Notes under the pieces: model-generated | The model's database searches: none | Told to the model about the DNA's origin: nothing | The model's input: only the letters and a program-made list of their open reading frames with translations | From: Prosopocoilus inquinatus | Taxonomy: Eukaryota > Arthropoda > Insecta > Coleoptera > Lucanidae | Length of the DNA: 64,000 nt | Direction: 5' to 3' | Assembly: GCA_036172665.1 (NCBI GenBank) | Contig: CM069874.1 | Coordinates: 51,380,707-51,444,706, forward strand | Position numbers and translations under genes: made by a program | Part shown: in pieces, positions 23,607-34,956 of the stretch | Position numbering within the stretch: the first letter of the stretch is position 1 | How the letters are laid out: every line of letters starts with the position of its first letter

Positions 23607-25228
23607 CAGTCGGCAGCAAAAAAAAGTGGACTACAGTTTCTTGTAATCAATCTTTGCGAAAATGGTAGTGATTAGTGCTGGCAACCAAATCGGTTTTTTG
23701 GATAACCGGTTAACCGGTTTTGGATTATCCGAGGTTTTAAACAAAACCGAAAACTGGTTATCCGGATAATCGGTTATTCGAATATCCTATTACTTGGAAA
23801 ACCGGATATTCGAATAATATCGGTTTTTGAATAACCGGATATTCGAATAATATTGTTTTTTGGATTATCGGATACTCGAAAGACTATTCAAATAGCCCAA
23901 CTATTTGAAATTCAAATAACTAATTCACAATAACGTCTTTATTTTTTTCACCGATTTAAAAATAATCTTAGAAATTTGAGGCAGCAAATTTAAAACTCAA
24001 ATAAAATTGAAAGTGAGTAAAAGTAAAAAAATGAAGGTAGATCTTATCTGTTATGTTCACTACGTAAAAAAAATGTAAGTGGTCAAGTGGTACTTCTAAC
24101 CCACATATTAGAGAAGAAGTCGAGGGAGAAGAATTAAAGTAATTTTAGTTTTTGTTGTGAGTAGCCTTTTCGACCGTACCCAACCGTCTTTCGGAGAATT
24201 CAATAAAAGTTTGTTATGGTACAGATGTTGTTCGGCACCGTAATGAATTTTTACAGCATAAAATATTTTCATTACTTTTACAATTTGTTGAATTTTGTTC
24301 ATTAGATAAAACAAGAACAATTGACATTTATCTAGTATTTAACAAAAAAGAAAAAGAAAACTATTATCAGCGAGATTGTGTCACGTTTTAAATGTGTGAG
24401 TCCTTATAAATTAGAAATGCAGTTAATATTTTAAAATGGACAAGAGAAGCACAAAATTGAAATGTTTGAAAACGTCTCCATCTGAATAAAAACCAGGAAC
24501 ATTAGTTTGGCTCTTGCCTTGAAAATAACAAACTTTTAAACCGCTAGTACATCGTATTTCCTTCTGTACTATAAACTGTAACATAGCACGTAATTCATAA
24601 TTCATTTTATATTTCAAAAATATCTGGCTACTGTAAAATTGGCGTTTAGAGTTCAAATTCAGTCGAGTCTGTTTTTTATGAAACAGTTTTTGTTAATAGG
24701 TAATTAACTGATTTTCGGATAATCCAAACGGTGGTTCCTTGATTACAGATTTCGCGAATATCCGAATAGTCGGTTTCTGAATATACTCAAGTAGATAGTT
24801 TTTCAAATATCCGAATGGTCGGTTTTGGATAAAGCTCGAACTCGAATAGTCGGTTTTTCGAATATCCGAATAATCGGTTTTTGGATATCCGAATATCCGA
24901 ATAATCGGTTGTTGAATATCCGAATATCCAAATAATCGATTTTTGGATATTCGAATAGCCGGTTTTAACCATTATTTGGATAACCGGTTTTATCCAAAAT
25001 CGGTTTTTAAAGAAACCGATTATCCGGTTTCAATTTTTTCCGGTTTTTGCCAGCACTAGTAGTGATTAAAGACGATTTCACAGATAACATTTAAAAAATT
25101 TAAAAGCTTTCAAAATTAACAAGTTTCAAACTTTGGTAAAATCTGTGAGTTAGTCTTTAATCTGTGGCATTTTGAGGAAGAATAATTTTAGAAAACTGTA
25201 GTTTGTCTACTTTTTTTGCTTCCATCTG
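23607..25228. mobile_element. Tc1-like non-autonomous element
   Basis: CAGTCGGCAGCAAAAAAAAG at the left and, as complement, CAGATGGAAGCAAAAAAAG at the right, flanked by TA (23605-23606, 25229-25230). The inner halves continue with GACTACAGTTTCTTG and an inverted relative. No transposase remains. Most of its length is the hAT-like insert. Confidence 0.75.
23673..25058. mobile_element. hAT-like non-autonomous element with CGGTTATTCGAATATCC arrays
   Basis: Ends TAGTGCTGGCAA...TTGCCAGCACTA are flanked by a perfect 8-bp duplication GTAGTGAT (23665-23672, 25059-25066). Both terminal thirds are packed with variants of AACCGGTTATCCGAATATTCG in both orientations. The middle (about 23940-24660) has no recognisable protein. 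Confidence 0.88.
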
Positions 25229-25443
25229 TATTTTCAACTTTTTCCGATATTAGACGAGATTGTAACCTCACAAATTGCATTTTTCTTGTTTATCAAGGTG
25301 AATAAAGTGAATTTTAAATTTTGTGTGTTATTTAAATTATTATAACCAGTTAAACAAGTAATAAGAGTATTTTCCTTTTTCCTTTCACACCGGGATAAAA
25401 TCAGTAAAATCAGTAGATGTCAAAGTACAATTTTCAACAAAAT

Positions 25444-25770
25444 TAGCATAATGAACAGATAAAATAGCGACATCTTACTATCGCTTTTTGACTTATTAGG
25501 AGCAAATCCCGCTTCAATTTGTCTATCCTGCTGCAATGTCAGGTCAAAAAGCGATAGTAAGATGTCGCTATTTTATCTGTTCATCATTCTTACATCGCAA
25601 TTGCGAATAAATTGGGCAAGTCGTTTTTGGTCTGCAGTGGGAATGTCGAGCTACGTCTCTGCTGAAGAAGCCCCAAGCATTGCTGAAACAGCTGTACAGA
25701 GGCTGCTCGAGGTTTTCACTGCAATCAAGAACGATTTGCACAAAATTTTTCTAAAATTAGGATACATGTG
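25444..25770. repeat. Family X copy with head-to-head inversion
   Basis: Two copies of the family 5-prime end (ATAAAATAGCGACATCTTAC) face each other as a 40-bp perfect inverted repeat (about 25448-25491 and 25540-25585), enclosing an inverted middle. The normal 3-prime part follows, with GAATGTCGAGCTACGTCTCT and GAGGCTGCTCGAGG. An inversion inside a family X element explains this. Confidence 0.7.
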
Positions 25771-26209
25771 AACGAAGTCCGTTTATGTTATCCTATTCGT
25801 ACATCGGACGTCGGACATCGGATGTAATGAGAACTAGACTTAACCGTAAAAAAACCAAAACCCAAAACGAAATTAATATACCTGAAGTAACCCTAACCGA
25901 AATCGAAAACTTTCTTAGTTTTTCAGTTAATTTCGATATCGTTTCGGACACAAATTTGTATAAAAGACTTTTATTGAAATAACCTGAGGTATTACACCCT
26001 AAAGTTACGGACCGCATTTAGGAAACACCTGTATTCTTCGTATTATAAAGAGTAGAAAAATACTCCTACTAAGTAAATTGAAAAATAATAAAATAGGTAA
26101 AATAATTTTTTGCAACACATTTGTGTTATTTGACACGTTTCAATTTCTAAAATACAGCAGGACCTCTTTAATCCGAACTAATAATTGCACTGGTTGCTTC
26201 TTTCTTCAT

Positions 26210-27060
26210 TGCCAGGGCCGGAACAAGGTAAGCAAGGCATGAAAACGCAATTAAAAACGATTAAAGCGCAACTCGAACAATTTTAAGATTAACCAAACTC
26301 GATCCAATAAGTGCAAAAATCCTGAAAAAAAACTGATCCTGACCTAACTCCATTCAACCCAAGTAAAAAATTAAGAAAAAAATATTAAACAAATGAAAAG
26401 TAATAAAAATGTGAAATTGAAGCTCAACAAATCCCAAGGTCAACCTAACTCAACTGACCTGAATTCAACCTAACTGTGTTCAATTGAAGCAATAAATTTT
26501 TAAATGCAAGAAATTGATAGTAAAGAAAAACGGTTAAAGCGAGATTCAACCATTGTCAAGGTCAACCAAACTCGACGCAACTACTGAACTCCAATCCATT
26601 CGACTCAAGCAAAAAAATTTAAAATAAAAAAAAATAAAAATAAAAAAATTGATGTCAACAATTAAATGTAAAAGAATTTCGACGTCAACTCAACCTAATT
26701 CCAATCAAATAAATTGATACAAATTAAAATGAATCTCAGCAAATCTCAAGGTCAACTGAACTCTCCCAACTTGTTATATCATATTGCATTCCATTCTACA
26801 CTAAAAAAATTAAGAAATACTTCAAAAAAATATTAAAATTTATACTTGAAATACTGTTAAGTTAAATAAATCTCAATCCAATCCAACTGACATCAACCAA
26901 ACTTCATCTGACATAAGTAAAAGATTAAAAATTACTAGAAAAAATAATAGTAAAGATTAACAAAAAATTAAAAATCAAATAAATTTCAACTTCAATATAA
27001 CTCAATCTAGTTTTGTTCAGCCCAAGAAAAAAAAAAATAAAAGTAAATAACCTAAAAAAT
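26210..27060. repeat. A-rich degenerate tandem array with CAACCTAACTC words
   Basis: Units of about 110-120 bp recur with AAGGTCAACC(T/A)AACTC, ATTCAACC or CCATTCGACTCAAG, then an A-rich half. The plus strand is very poor in G and T in the conserved part. Distinct words from the 2.7-kb and 15-kb arrays but the same general form. Nothing coding. Confidence 0.55.
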
Positions 27061-27403
27061 CCGTTAAATGCGGTAAACTTAATTTTTCCATACTTTAGAA
27101 TTGTCACTCACAACAAAATAAAAATTAATTCGCCTGTTTTGGTCGTCAGTTGCTGTTTTAGAAAAAAATGTAAACCAAACGGTTACCGTGGTTTATCGTC
27201 CGTTTGGTGATAAATCGCCACGGTTGGCAACACTGTCTGTCTCTGAAATCACATACGCAATTTTTAGAAGAGGGGCGCCAATTGTCTACACGCAAACTTA
27301 AATTCTACGGAAAGGCAAAAAGATTATTGCAGGCCATAAAATATCTAGTGCTCATACAACAGATGTTATTCTTAAATAAGACGAGGACTGATACATACAT
27401 TGT

Positions 27404-27461
27404 TTCTCTTAAAGTACGATTTGTTAATGTTCCTTTAACAAAGCGTACTTTAAGAGAGACG
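27404..27461. repeat. Short perfect hairpin
   Basis: TCTCTTAAAGTACG then TTTGTTAA pair with TTAACAAA and CGTACTTTAAGAGA across a short TGTTCC loop, with one mismatch. Could be the centre of a small foldback element. A function is not evident. Confidence 0.6.
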
Positions 27462-27984
27462 ATATTTCAGAGATTTGATTTCTTTTTGACTGAATGAGGT
27501 ATGCAAATATTTCCGGATTTATATGATTGTAGATTTTACGCAGATTTTCGATAATCTGAATTCAGACTGAACTATCATGACTTAAAAAAATGAAAAATTC
27601 ACACGTTGTAAATGGCGCGTATAAATATTTACAAGTTTGAAGAATGAAAAATGTAAAGTTTAGAAATAATGGCTTGTTTAAATGTTCACAGGTTAATTTC
27701 TAAAGGCAAATTTAATTTGAATGCTTTCTCAGATAATTTCGAACGCAAAGAATATTACTATTTATTTAAAAAAATGTCAAAATTCTTTGTTTATGTTTAA
27801 AAGATGCAAGTTGTATTATAATGCATCTACTTATTTTACTTATTTTACTTACTTTTTTTTAAAGAGTGCACCCCTTGAAAACCTAAAGAAACCCTAACCC
27901 AAACCGACAGAAAACCCTAACTGAAATCGTAACAGAAATCAGCTTAAATTTAAAACGAAACCTTAACCCTAATCTTGTAGAACA

Positions 27985-28110
27985 TGCGTGTACTACGTCG
28001 CTCAACTTAAATGATACTCCTGCATACGAACCACACCCTTAAGAACGTTCAGGGTAAGAACTATGAAACTATCAAATGGTATTATTTATGGTGAGCGACG
28101 TTGTACATCC
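27985..28110. repeat. Imperfect inverted repeat
   Basis: TGTACTACGTCGCTCA at the left is mirrored by TGAGCGACGTTGTACA at the right, with partial pairing of ACTTAAATGATAC and GTATTATTTATGG further in. Likely a small decayed TIR element. Confidence 0.5.
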
Positions 28111-28369
28111 CTGGTTTAAACTTAGAATCCATATTTTTTTATAGATCTGTTGTTATCTGCGACTGAAAATCCACTATCAATAACTTGTAAAAATTTGAAA
28201 AAAAAAACAATTTTATTTATGGGAATAGAATATATCAAATACCTGCACTGCAATAAAGTCCCTAGACAGATAAAGTACCGCATATACCGCCATCTTGAGA
28301 CGAAATAAGTGCGCCAAAATTTAAAATCTTTTATTATGTAAATAACAAAATTATAGTATGCGTTCATGT

Positions 28370-30670
28370 ATATATATTATTATATTTTAGGAGTATTAAT
28401 TTACTGCTAAGTTTGTTTTGTTCCTATTATAGTATATAACTATACGGATTAACTGGAATGTCCAATTTGTTGTCAAATATTGACTGGAGCTTTATAAATG
28501 CTACCAGCGATGTAAACGTTGTTTTTAACAATTTTTTTTCTATTTTGCTCAATGCGCATAAACATTTTTTTCCCTTAAAGAAAATAAAAAGAACCTGTAG
28601 CGGGAGACCTTTGGTGAATTGGTTTACTAATCATCTACGCAAAATGAGGGATCACTTAAATTTTTTATTTGAAGTAAAAAGAAAATATCCTACATCACAA
28701 CACTTAGTATATATAAGAACTACAAATTACTTTATAGTAAACAATTAGAATTATCAAAGAAAATTGCATATGAGAAATACATAAAAAAATCGAGCAACAG
28801 TGCACGAGCAATGTGGGATGTAATTAATATGCAAAAAAAGGGTTCACTTAATGATTTGACTTTACAACATAAAATTTCAGTCAATGATTTTAATATTTTT
28901 TTCACTAGCATAGCAAAGGAAACTATGTATTTCTAAAATGGATGCACCACCAATTTCATTTGATACGTTTCTTCTCGATATCGAGAAAGTTTTTCAGTTC
29001 AAAAACGCTACATTCATAGAAGTTCGAGATATTATTGTACAAATGAAGTGTTCTAAAAGCTTAGATGTATATGGGTTAAACATTTTACTTATAAAAAAAA
29101 TCGTTAACTTATTGTATATTCCTCTCACTAATCTCATAAATAAAATATTTAAGACTGGCATATATCCTGATGTTTTTAAATTATCTTGCGTTGTGCCTAT
29201 ACTGAAAAAAGGCAACCCCGATGAATGTAGTAATTATCGACCTATTTCTTTGGTTCCAGTGCTGTCTAAAGTTATAGAGACTGTAATGAAAAATAGAATA
29301 TGTTCATTTTTTGAAACACATAACTTGTTTAGTAGACATCAGTATGGATTCCGTAAAAGGCGATCCACCGTATCAGCTATTGACTCGCTTGTCGATTATA
29401 TCACGAATGTATTTGAGAGGAGTGAATACGCCTTTTCTGCATTTTTTTGACCTTACCAAGGCTTTCGATTGTATTTCTCATGATATCCTAATATCGAAGC
29501 TCAAATATTATAATTTTGACTCAATGAGCATAAAGCTAATAGCATCGTATCTAAGCGACAGGAGCCAGGTTGTTCGATGCCAGGATAAATTTTCTGAGTT
29601 AATTGACGTTTCAGTTGGTATTCCGTAAGGTTCTGTTCTAGGTCCAATTTTGTTTTTGTTGTATATTAATGATATTGATCGATGTGTTCCCAATTTTAAG
29701 ATAACTCTATTCGCGGATGATACAACGCTACTAAACAGAGATATTAGTTTCATTAATGGATCTCAGAACTTTTCGGAAGCTGTAACAAGTATTAAAAATT
29801 GGTTCTTAAGCAACAAACTTAGCTTAAATGATGAAAAAACGCATTACATGAAATTCTCTCTGAGAAATTTGAACCTTCAAACAGATAACTTTGACAGTGT
29901 AAAGTCCATCAAATATCTAGGAGTATATTTGGATTCCACTTTACAATGGCACGAACATACAGAATACATTGCGAACAAACTCACTAAAGTAATATATCTC
30001 ATAAGACATTTAAAAACTTTTGTTCCTTGGTAGTGTTTTATCTGCTTACTACGGTCTGTTTCAATCAGTTATATCGTATGCAATTTTAGTCTGGGGCCAT
30101 TGTTCTGAGGCTAAAAGAATTTTTATACTTCAAAAAAGAATAATACGTATTATGGGTGGCTTAGGGTATAGAGATAGCTGTAAGGAAACCTTCAAAAAAC
30201 TGAAAATTAACACTTCCATCACTTTACATTTTAGAATGTTTACTCTTTATAAAATCTAATATTAATAATTTCATTGACCACCAAAAGAACCGCGAATATG
30301 ACACCAGGTTTAAATCTGATATAGTGATGCCACAACACAGATTGAATAGGTTTCGTTATGGCAGCAATTATTATGCGGTCAAACTTTTCAATAAGTTACC
30401 ACCTGAAATCCGTCAAAAATCCTTACCACAATTCAAATCTATTATCAAACAGTATTTGATAACGCATTCCTTTTATTCCATCCAGGACTTTCTTGAGCAT
30501 TCTCATGTCTTTTAAAATACCTACATGTATTATCTATGTGATTGATTTTGACTGTATAACTTTATGTTTTACATTGTTTTATACACATATGCTATATATG
30601 ACGTGTGAAATACTTTTTTGTATCTATCACAAATAAATTATTAATATTATTATTATTATTATTATAAATT
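28370..30670 (+). pseudogene. Non-LTR retrotransposon (CR1/Jockey-like), decayed
   Basis: Open blocks at 28458-28748, 28938-29450, 29460-30033, 30020-30259 and 30324-30515 join to an RT domain. Motifs run SNYRPISLVPVLSKVIE, HQYGFRKRRSTVSAID, FDLTKAFDCISHDILISKL, VGIP(stop)GSVLGPILFLLYINDI, FADDTTLL, KSIKYLGVYLDSTLQWH and a C-terminal NKLPPEIRQKSL region. A frameshift at about 29440 and a stop replacing Gln in the PQG motif at about 29627 inactivate it. FADD is intact. The 3-prime end has AATAAATTATTAATATT and a (TTA)n tail to about 30667. The 5-prime part, with the endonuclease, is missing. Confidence 0.9.
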
Positions 30671-31372
30671 AGCTATTTTTCGATAAAACAGTATGGCAAG
30701 TTGAAATTGAAGTGGAAGGATTTTGTTTCATAAACGCGTTCAGAAAATCATCAAATCATCAAATTTTTGAAAAATTAAAACAAAAAAAATCTCTTCACTC
30801 CAATACCAATAATTACGCCAATTATACCAATAATTCTGCGTAATGCTAATTGTAAAGTTTTTACTGTTTATTAAATTGATTTTAAATTATTATTTTTTAC
30901 ACAGTGTGTTTTGATTTTTAAATCAATTATTAGTTCAAAATGTGTTGCAAATAGGGTTTTATTAATGTAATTTCGTTTTTTTTTGGTAAATAGAAAAATA
31001 AGAAAATTCCACCACTTATCTTTCAGTAATTTACTATTCAAGCAGGTAGTGTGCGGTAGTGAGTTATAAAGACATTTTTGAATATTAAATTTTTGCTGCC
31101 ACCAGGTAATTTTTAAGAATTTACTTGTCTATTTAATAACTCTTTCTAACTCTTTAGAAGGCTTTCGAGGATTCTTGGCTCAGAAACTGTACAAATAAAT
31201 AAAATCCCTCATGTGCTACAATGGATTTATTCAGCACTAATGTAAATTGATACAAACAAAAATAAATAAGGACAAAAAATAAAAGAAGTAAAATTTAATT
31301 AAAAAAAAATTCATAAGAAAATGGTATTGATATATATGATAACAATTATTATACATTAATAATAATAATTAA
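30671..31372. other. Intergenic AT-rich sequence
   Basis: No gene. A segment near 31165-31215 (GCTCAGAAACTGTACAAATA, CCCTCATGTGCTAC) recurs in altered form near 38105-38150, so it is part of another low-copy repeat. Confidence 0.4.
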
Positions 31373-33624
31373 AGAGCGGATTCTATGCTAAATGCATATT
31401 GCATGCATATTTTGCATATTTGAGCATTGTGTTCAATTTTCGCATATTTCTTAAAAACGTGCATATATATGCATATTTGAAAGAATTTGTGTCGAAGTGA
31501 GTAAATTTTTTCCTGAATTCTTAATTCGTCAGAACATGTTGCTGCATTAATTAGGGTCTAGTTTGCACCCTTCTTGGGCTTAAGCAGGCAGAGTTTTCCA
31601 AGTAGTGAATTAGGGATTTCCAAGTACTTTCTTAACGATGCGGTGGGGCGTTCATGTTTGCAATATTGTTTCATCACTTCTTCACGGATTATTAGTCGGT
31701 TATTGCTGCGAACGTTTAGTTCTTCCGTAAAAGTATTTTTGTTTGTGAGAATTGCAATATGCCGAAAGACAATTCGAGCCTGATTAATTCCTGGATCAGA
31801 AGCTATCCCGAGCTTGCTTACACCAATGGAAGCGTATTCTGTAAAGCCTGTAGTAAAATGGTAAGTTTTAAGTTTGTTTTCTTCCTCCTTAGGTAAATAT
31901 TTGCTTGGTTCTTGAATATTGAAAGTTCAGACAGTTTAAAAAAATTGAAGTTCTTGTTGTAGATACCAACCCAACGAAAATTTTCGGTCACACAACATGT
32001 CGGGACAGAACTACACAAGTCAAAATGCAAGAAGATGAATGAATCGAAAACATTTCAATTACCCTTAGACAGTGGACCGTCGTTGATGACTTCATCTAAT
32101 GAACAACAAGAATTTAATGCTGATTTATGCGAGGCGATGATTTGTGCAAACATACCTTTGAAAAAACTGCAAAATTCTATTTTTAAAAGTTTTTTGGAAA
32201 AATATACCAAGAAAAATGTTCCCGATGAAAGTACGTTAAGAAAAAATTACGTGCCTCGCATCTACAACGATACTCTAAAAGAAGTCAAGAAAATCGTAGA
32301 AAATCAATATATTTATTTTATTGTGGATGAAACTACTGATTCTTGTGGGCGTTACATTGTAAATTTGTTAATAGGGTCCTTGCGGGAAGATAAACTTTGT
32401 GAATCTTATTTAATAGCCTGTACACAGTTAGACAAAACTAATCATTTAAGTATTTTAAGATCTGTTAATGAATGTTTTATGAAATTTTTCTCACCTAATG
32501 TAGTTCCTACTGAAAAATTTTTACTTATGGTATCAGATGCTGCCCCTTACATGGTTAAAGCCGGGCAGCAATTTAAAACAATTTATAAAAATTTAGTTCA
32601 CGTGAGTTGTTTAGCTCATGGATGTAACAGAGTAGCTGAACATATTAGATGTGAATTTTCTGATGTAAATCTACTAATTAGTACCATTAAAAAAATATTT
32701 GTCAAAAGTCCCCTACGAGTTCAGTTGTACAGGGAAAAATTGTCGAATGTACCTTTACCTCCCGAACCAGTGTTGACTAGGTGGGGAACTTGGTTGGAAG
32801 CGGCAATGTTTTATGCTGAACATTTTGTAGCAATTAAGGAATTGGTTGTAGAGTTTAATGCCCAAGATAGTGCTGCTATTGCAAAGGCACAAAATATTGT
32901 AACAAAAACTTCATTGGCAAATCAACTGAACTTCATCAAAATGCATTACAGTTTTGTAATACAAACTATAAACAATTTAGAAAAACCGAAAATGTCTTTA
33001 ATAGAATCCGTTAAAATTGTTAAAGAATTTAAAGAGAATATTTCAAAAGTTTCAGGTAAAATCGGCAGTTCAGTAAATAAAAAATGTTTATCCGTTTTAG
33101 ATAAAAATAGCGGCTTCAAAACCCTTGATGAAATTTGCGAAATTTTGAATGGAAACTTTGAAATTGACTTAAGTGTAGAATTTTCAGCTATGAGTCACTT
33201 TAAATATGCCCCAATTACCTCCGTGGATGTTGAAAGGAGTTTTTCAATTTATAAAAATATTTTGTCAGATAAAAGGCAAAATTTCCTGGTAGAGAACTTG
33301 GAAAAACACGTTGTAAATTATAATCGAAGATTTTTTTAGTCGTTATAATATTTACTTAATAATGTACATACATAATATACATACTTCCTTCATATAAGCG
33401 TTTACAAATAAATGTAAATAAATTGTATAAAATATAATGTTTTTTATTTGAATAAGAATGCCCATAAAACACAGTAGACCAGTTATTGCATTATTTGAAG
33501 TGTTCGGCTTATCTTGCACATATTTCGCCATATTTAGTGCATATATATGTGCATATTTCATCATTTTTTAGTGCATATATATGCGCATATTTCATCAAAA
33601 TTACTCGCATATAAATCCGCTCTC
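31373..33624. mobile_element. Autonomous-looking hAT transposon
   Basis: Terminal AGAGCGGATTCTATGC and, as complement at the right, AGAGCGGATTTATATGCG bracket a spliced transposase gene. Both subterminal regions carry many TGCATATATATGCATATTT-like words (31385-31480 and 33520-33605), as expected for transposase-binding repeats. Flanks on both sides contain ATTAATAATAATT, so the 8-bp duplication cannot be read apart from this low-complexity sequence. The element sits against the 3-prime tail of the minus-strand LINE at 33630. Confidence 0.85.
31759..33339 (+). CDS. hAT transposase, two exons, intact frame
   Basis: Exon 1 is 31759-31860 (34 codons, donor ATG|GTAAGT). Exon 2 is 31963-33339 (acceptor TTGTTGTAG). 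The phase is 0, giving 492 residues with no stop or shift. The N-terminus has a BED-type zinc finger split by the intron: FCKACSKM in exon 1, then H and C residues (QHVGTELHKSKC). The catalytic domain has FIVDETTDSC (first Asp, about residue 155), LMVSDAAPYM (second Asp, about 225) and the C-terminal hAT dimerisation block TSVDVERSFSIYKNIL with the catalytic Glu (about 459). CLAHGCNRVAEHI and TRWGTWLEA are the usual hAT insertion-domain landmarks. It is expected to excise and insert its own element with 8-bp duplications. Good candidate for a recently active copy. Confidence 0.92.
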
Positions 33625-34956
33625 TAAATTAATAATAATTCTTTATTCATTAATCATGGTGCAATGATGTAGAATTTGACAGGTATACACAGCTCACAAA
33701 AAGAAAATAGCAACACAGATCATAAGTTACTTAAAAATATCAAAATGTACATAAATATCACAAACATGATCAGATCATAGCAAGTTATTTAAAAATATCA
33801 CATGAAGAAAAGGTACATAAATACGTATCACAAACATAAGATTGCTTACGAATTAAAAATTAAATGTAATATAGAGGCGTAATGAAACATTCTCAAGAAA
33901 CATTGATATCATTTAAACACTATTGACTAAAAAATTCGTTGACAGTATAAAACACATCATTTAGAAGATATACTTTTAGTTTTTTAACATTACTCACATC
34001 CGTGATTTCGTTGGGCAGTTTATTGAAAATCTTGAAACTGTTGTAGAGAAATGATTTTTCATAAAGACTTGTTTGTGGAATCTTCAATTTGATTTGGTTT
34101 TTCTTGCGGGTTAAGTAGTCATGGGAATCAACTTTTTGTAAATCATTTCGACTGTTCGTAAATGCATAGATTGAGTTTTCATATATGTAAAGATTGATGA
34201 TCGTTAAAATACGGAGTGAAGCAAAGTGGTTTCTGCAAGATTCGCGGGGAGGCAGATTTAATATAATGCGTATGCAATGCTTTTGTAGTTTAAGAACTTT
34301 GTCTAAGTTATCTCTGTTTCCCGAAAACAGTACAGCTTAGCGTGCAATTGACTCAAAATAGCCGTGATATGACGACAGTAAAGATACTTTATTACAGATC
34401 GGTCTTAAACGCCTCAAAGCAAAAACTGCCCTTGTCAACTTCGGACATAATTTATTGAAGTGTTTGGACCAACGTAATTCGCAATCGACAACTAAGCCAA
34501 GAAATGTTGATGTAGAAGATGGTTTTATTAGCAGGTCTTTATAGTTAAAAGAAAGAGTCGATTCAAATTTTGTTGAAGGGAAAATTAAAATATTTGTCTT
34601 CTCGGTGTTTATTTTTAGATTATTGGCGGTAAACCAGTTAACAAGTTCATGAAGCCTTCGATTTTGTTCTTTAATGAGGTTTCATCCTCGCAATACACGC
34701 CTACACTGGTATCGTCGGCGTAGAGTATAAGTCGGCCATCAATATTACACGGAAGGTCATTCAATTAGGAACAGAAAAGGACCTAAAATTGAGCCCTGAG
34801 GAATACCTTTATTTACCTGGAGTAAATTCGAATTCAAGTTTTGACCAGATGTCTTGTCTGTAATCTCCGTATACTGTTTCTTGTTTTGTAAATATGAACT
34901 CAACAGTTTCAAAGGAGTACCTCTTATACCGTAAAATAACAGTTTGTTTATTAATA

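Larger units (their letters stand above)
23466..25843. mobile_element. Outer TIR element of a nested set
   Basis: CCTAGTTCTCATTACATCC and CCGATGTCCGAC at the left correspond to the complement of GTCGGACATCGGATGTAATG and AGAACTAG at the right. Inside are a Tc1-like element (23607-25228), within it a hAT-like element (23673-25058), and a rearranged family X copy (25444-25770). I could not fix the duplication. Confidence 0.65.

Noticed and set aside
23940..24660. hAT transposase within the 23673-25058 element
   Set aside because: Frames there show no DDE, zinc-finger or dimerisation motif.
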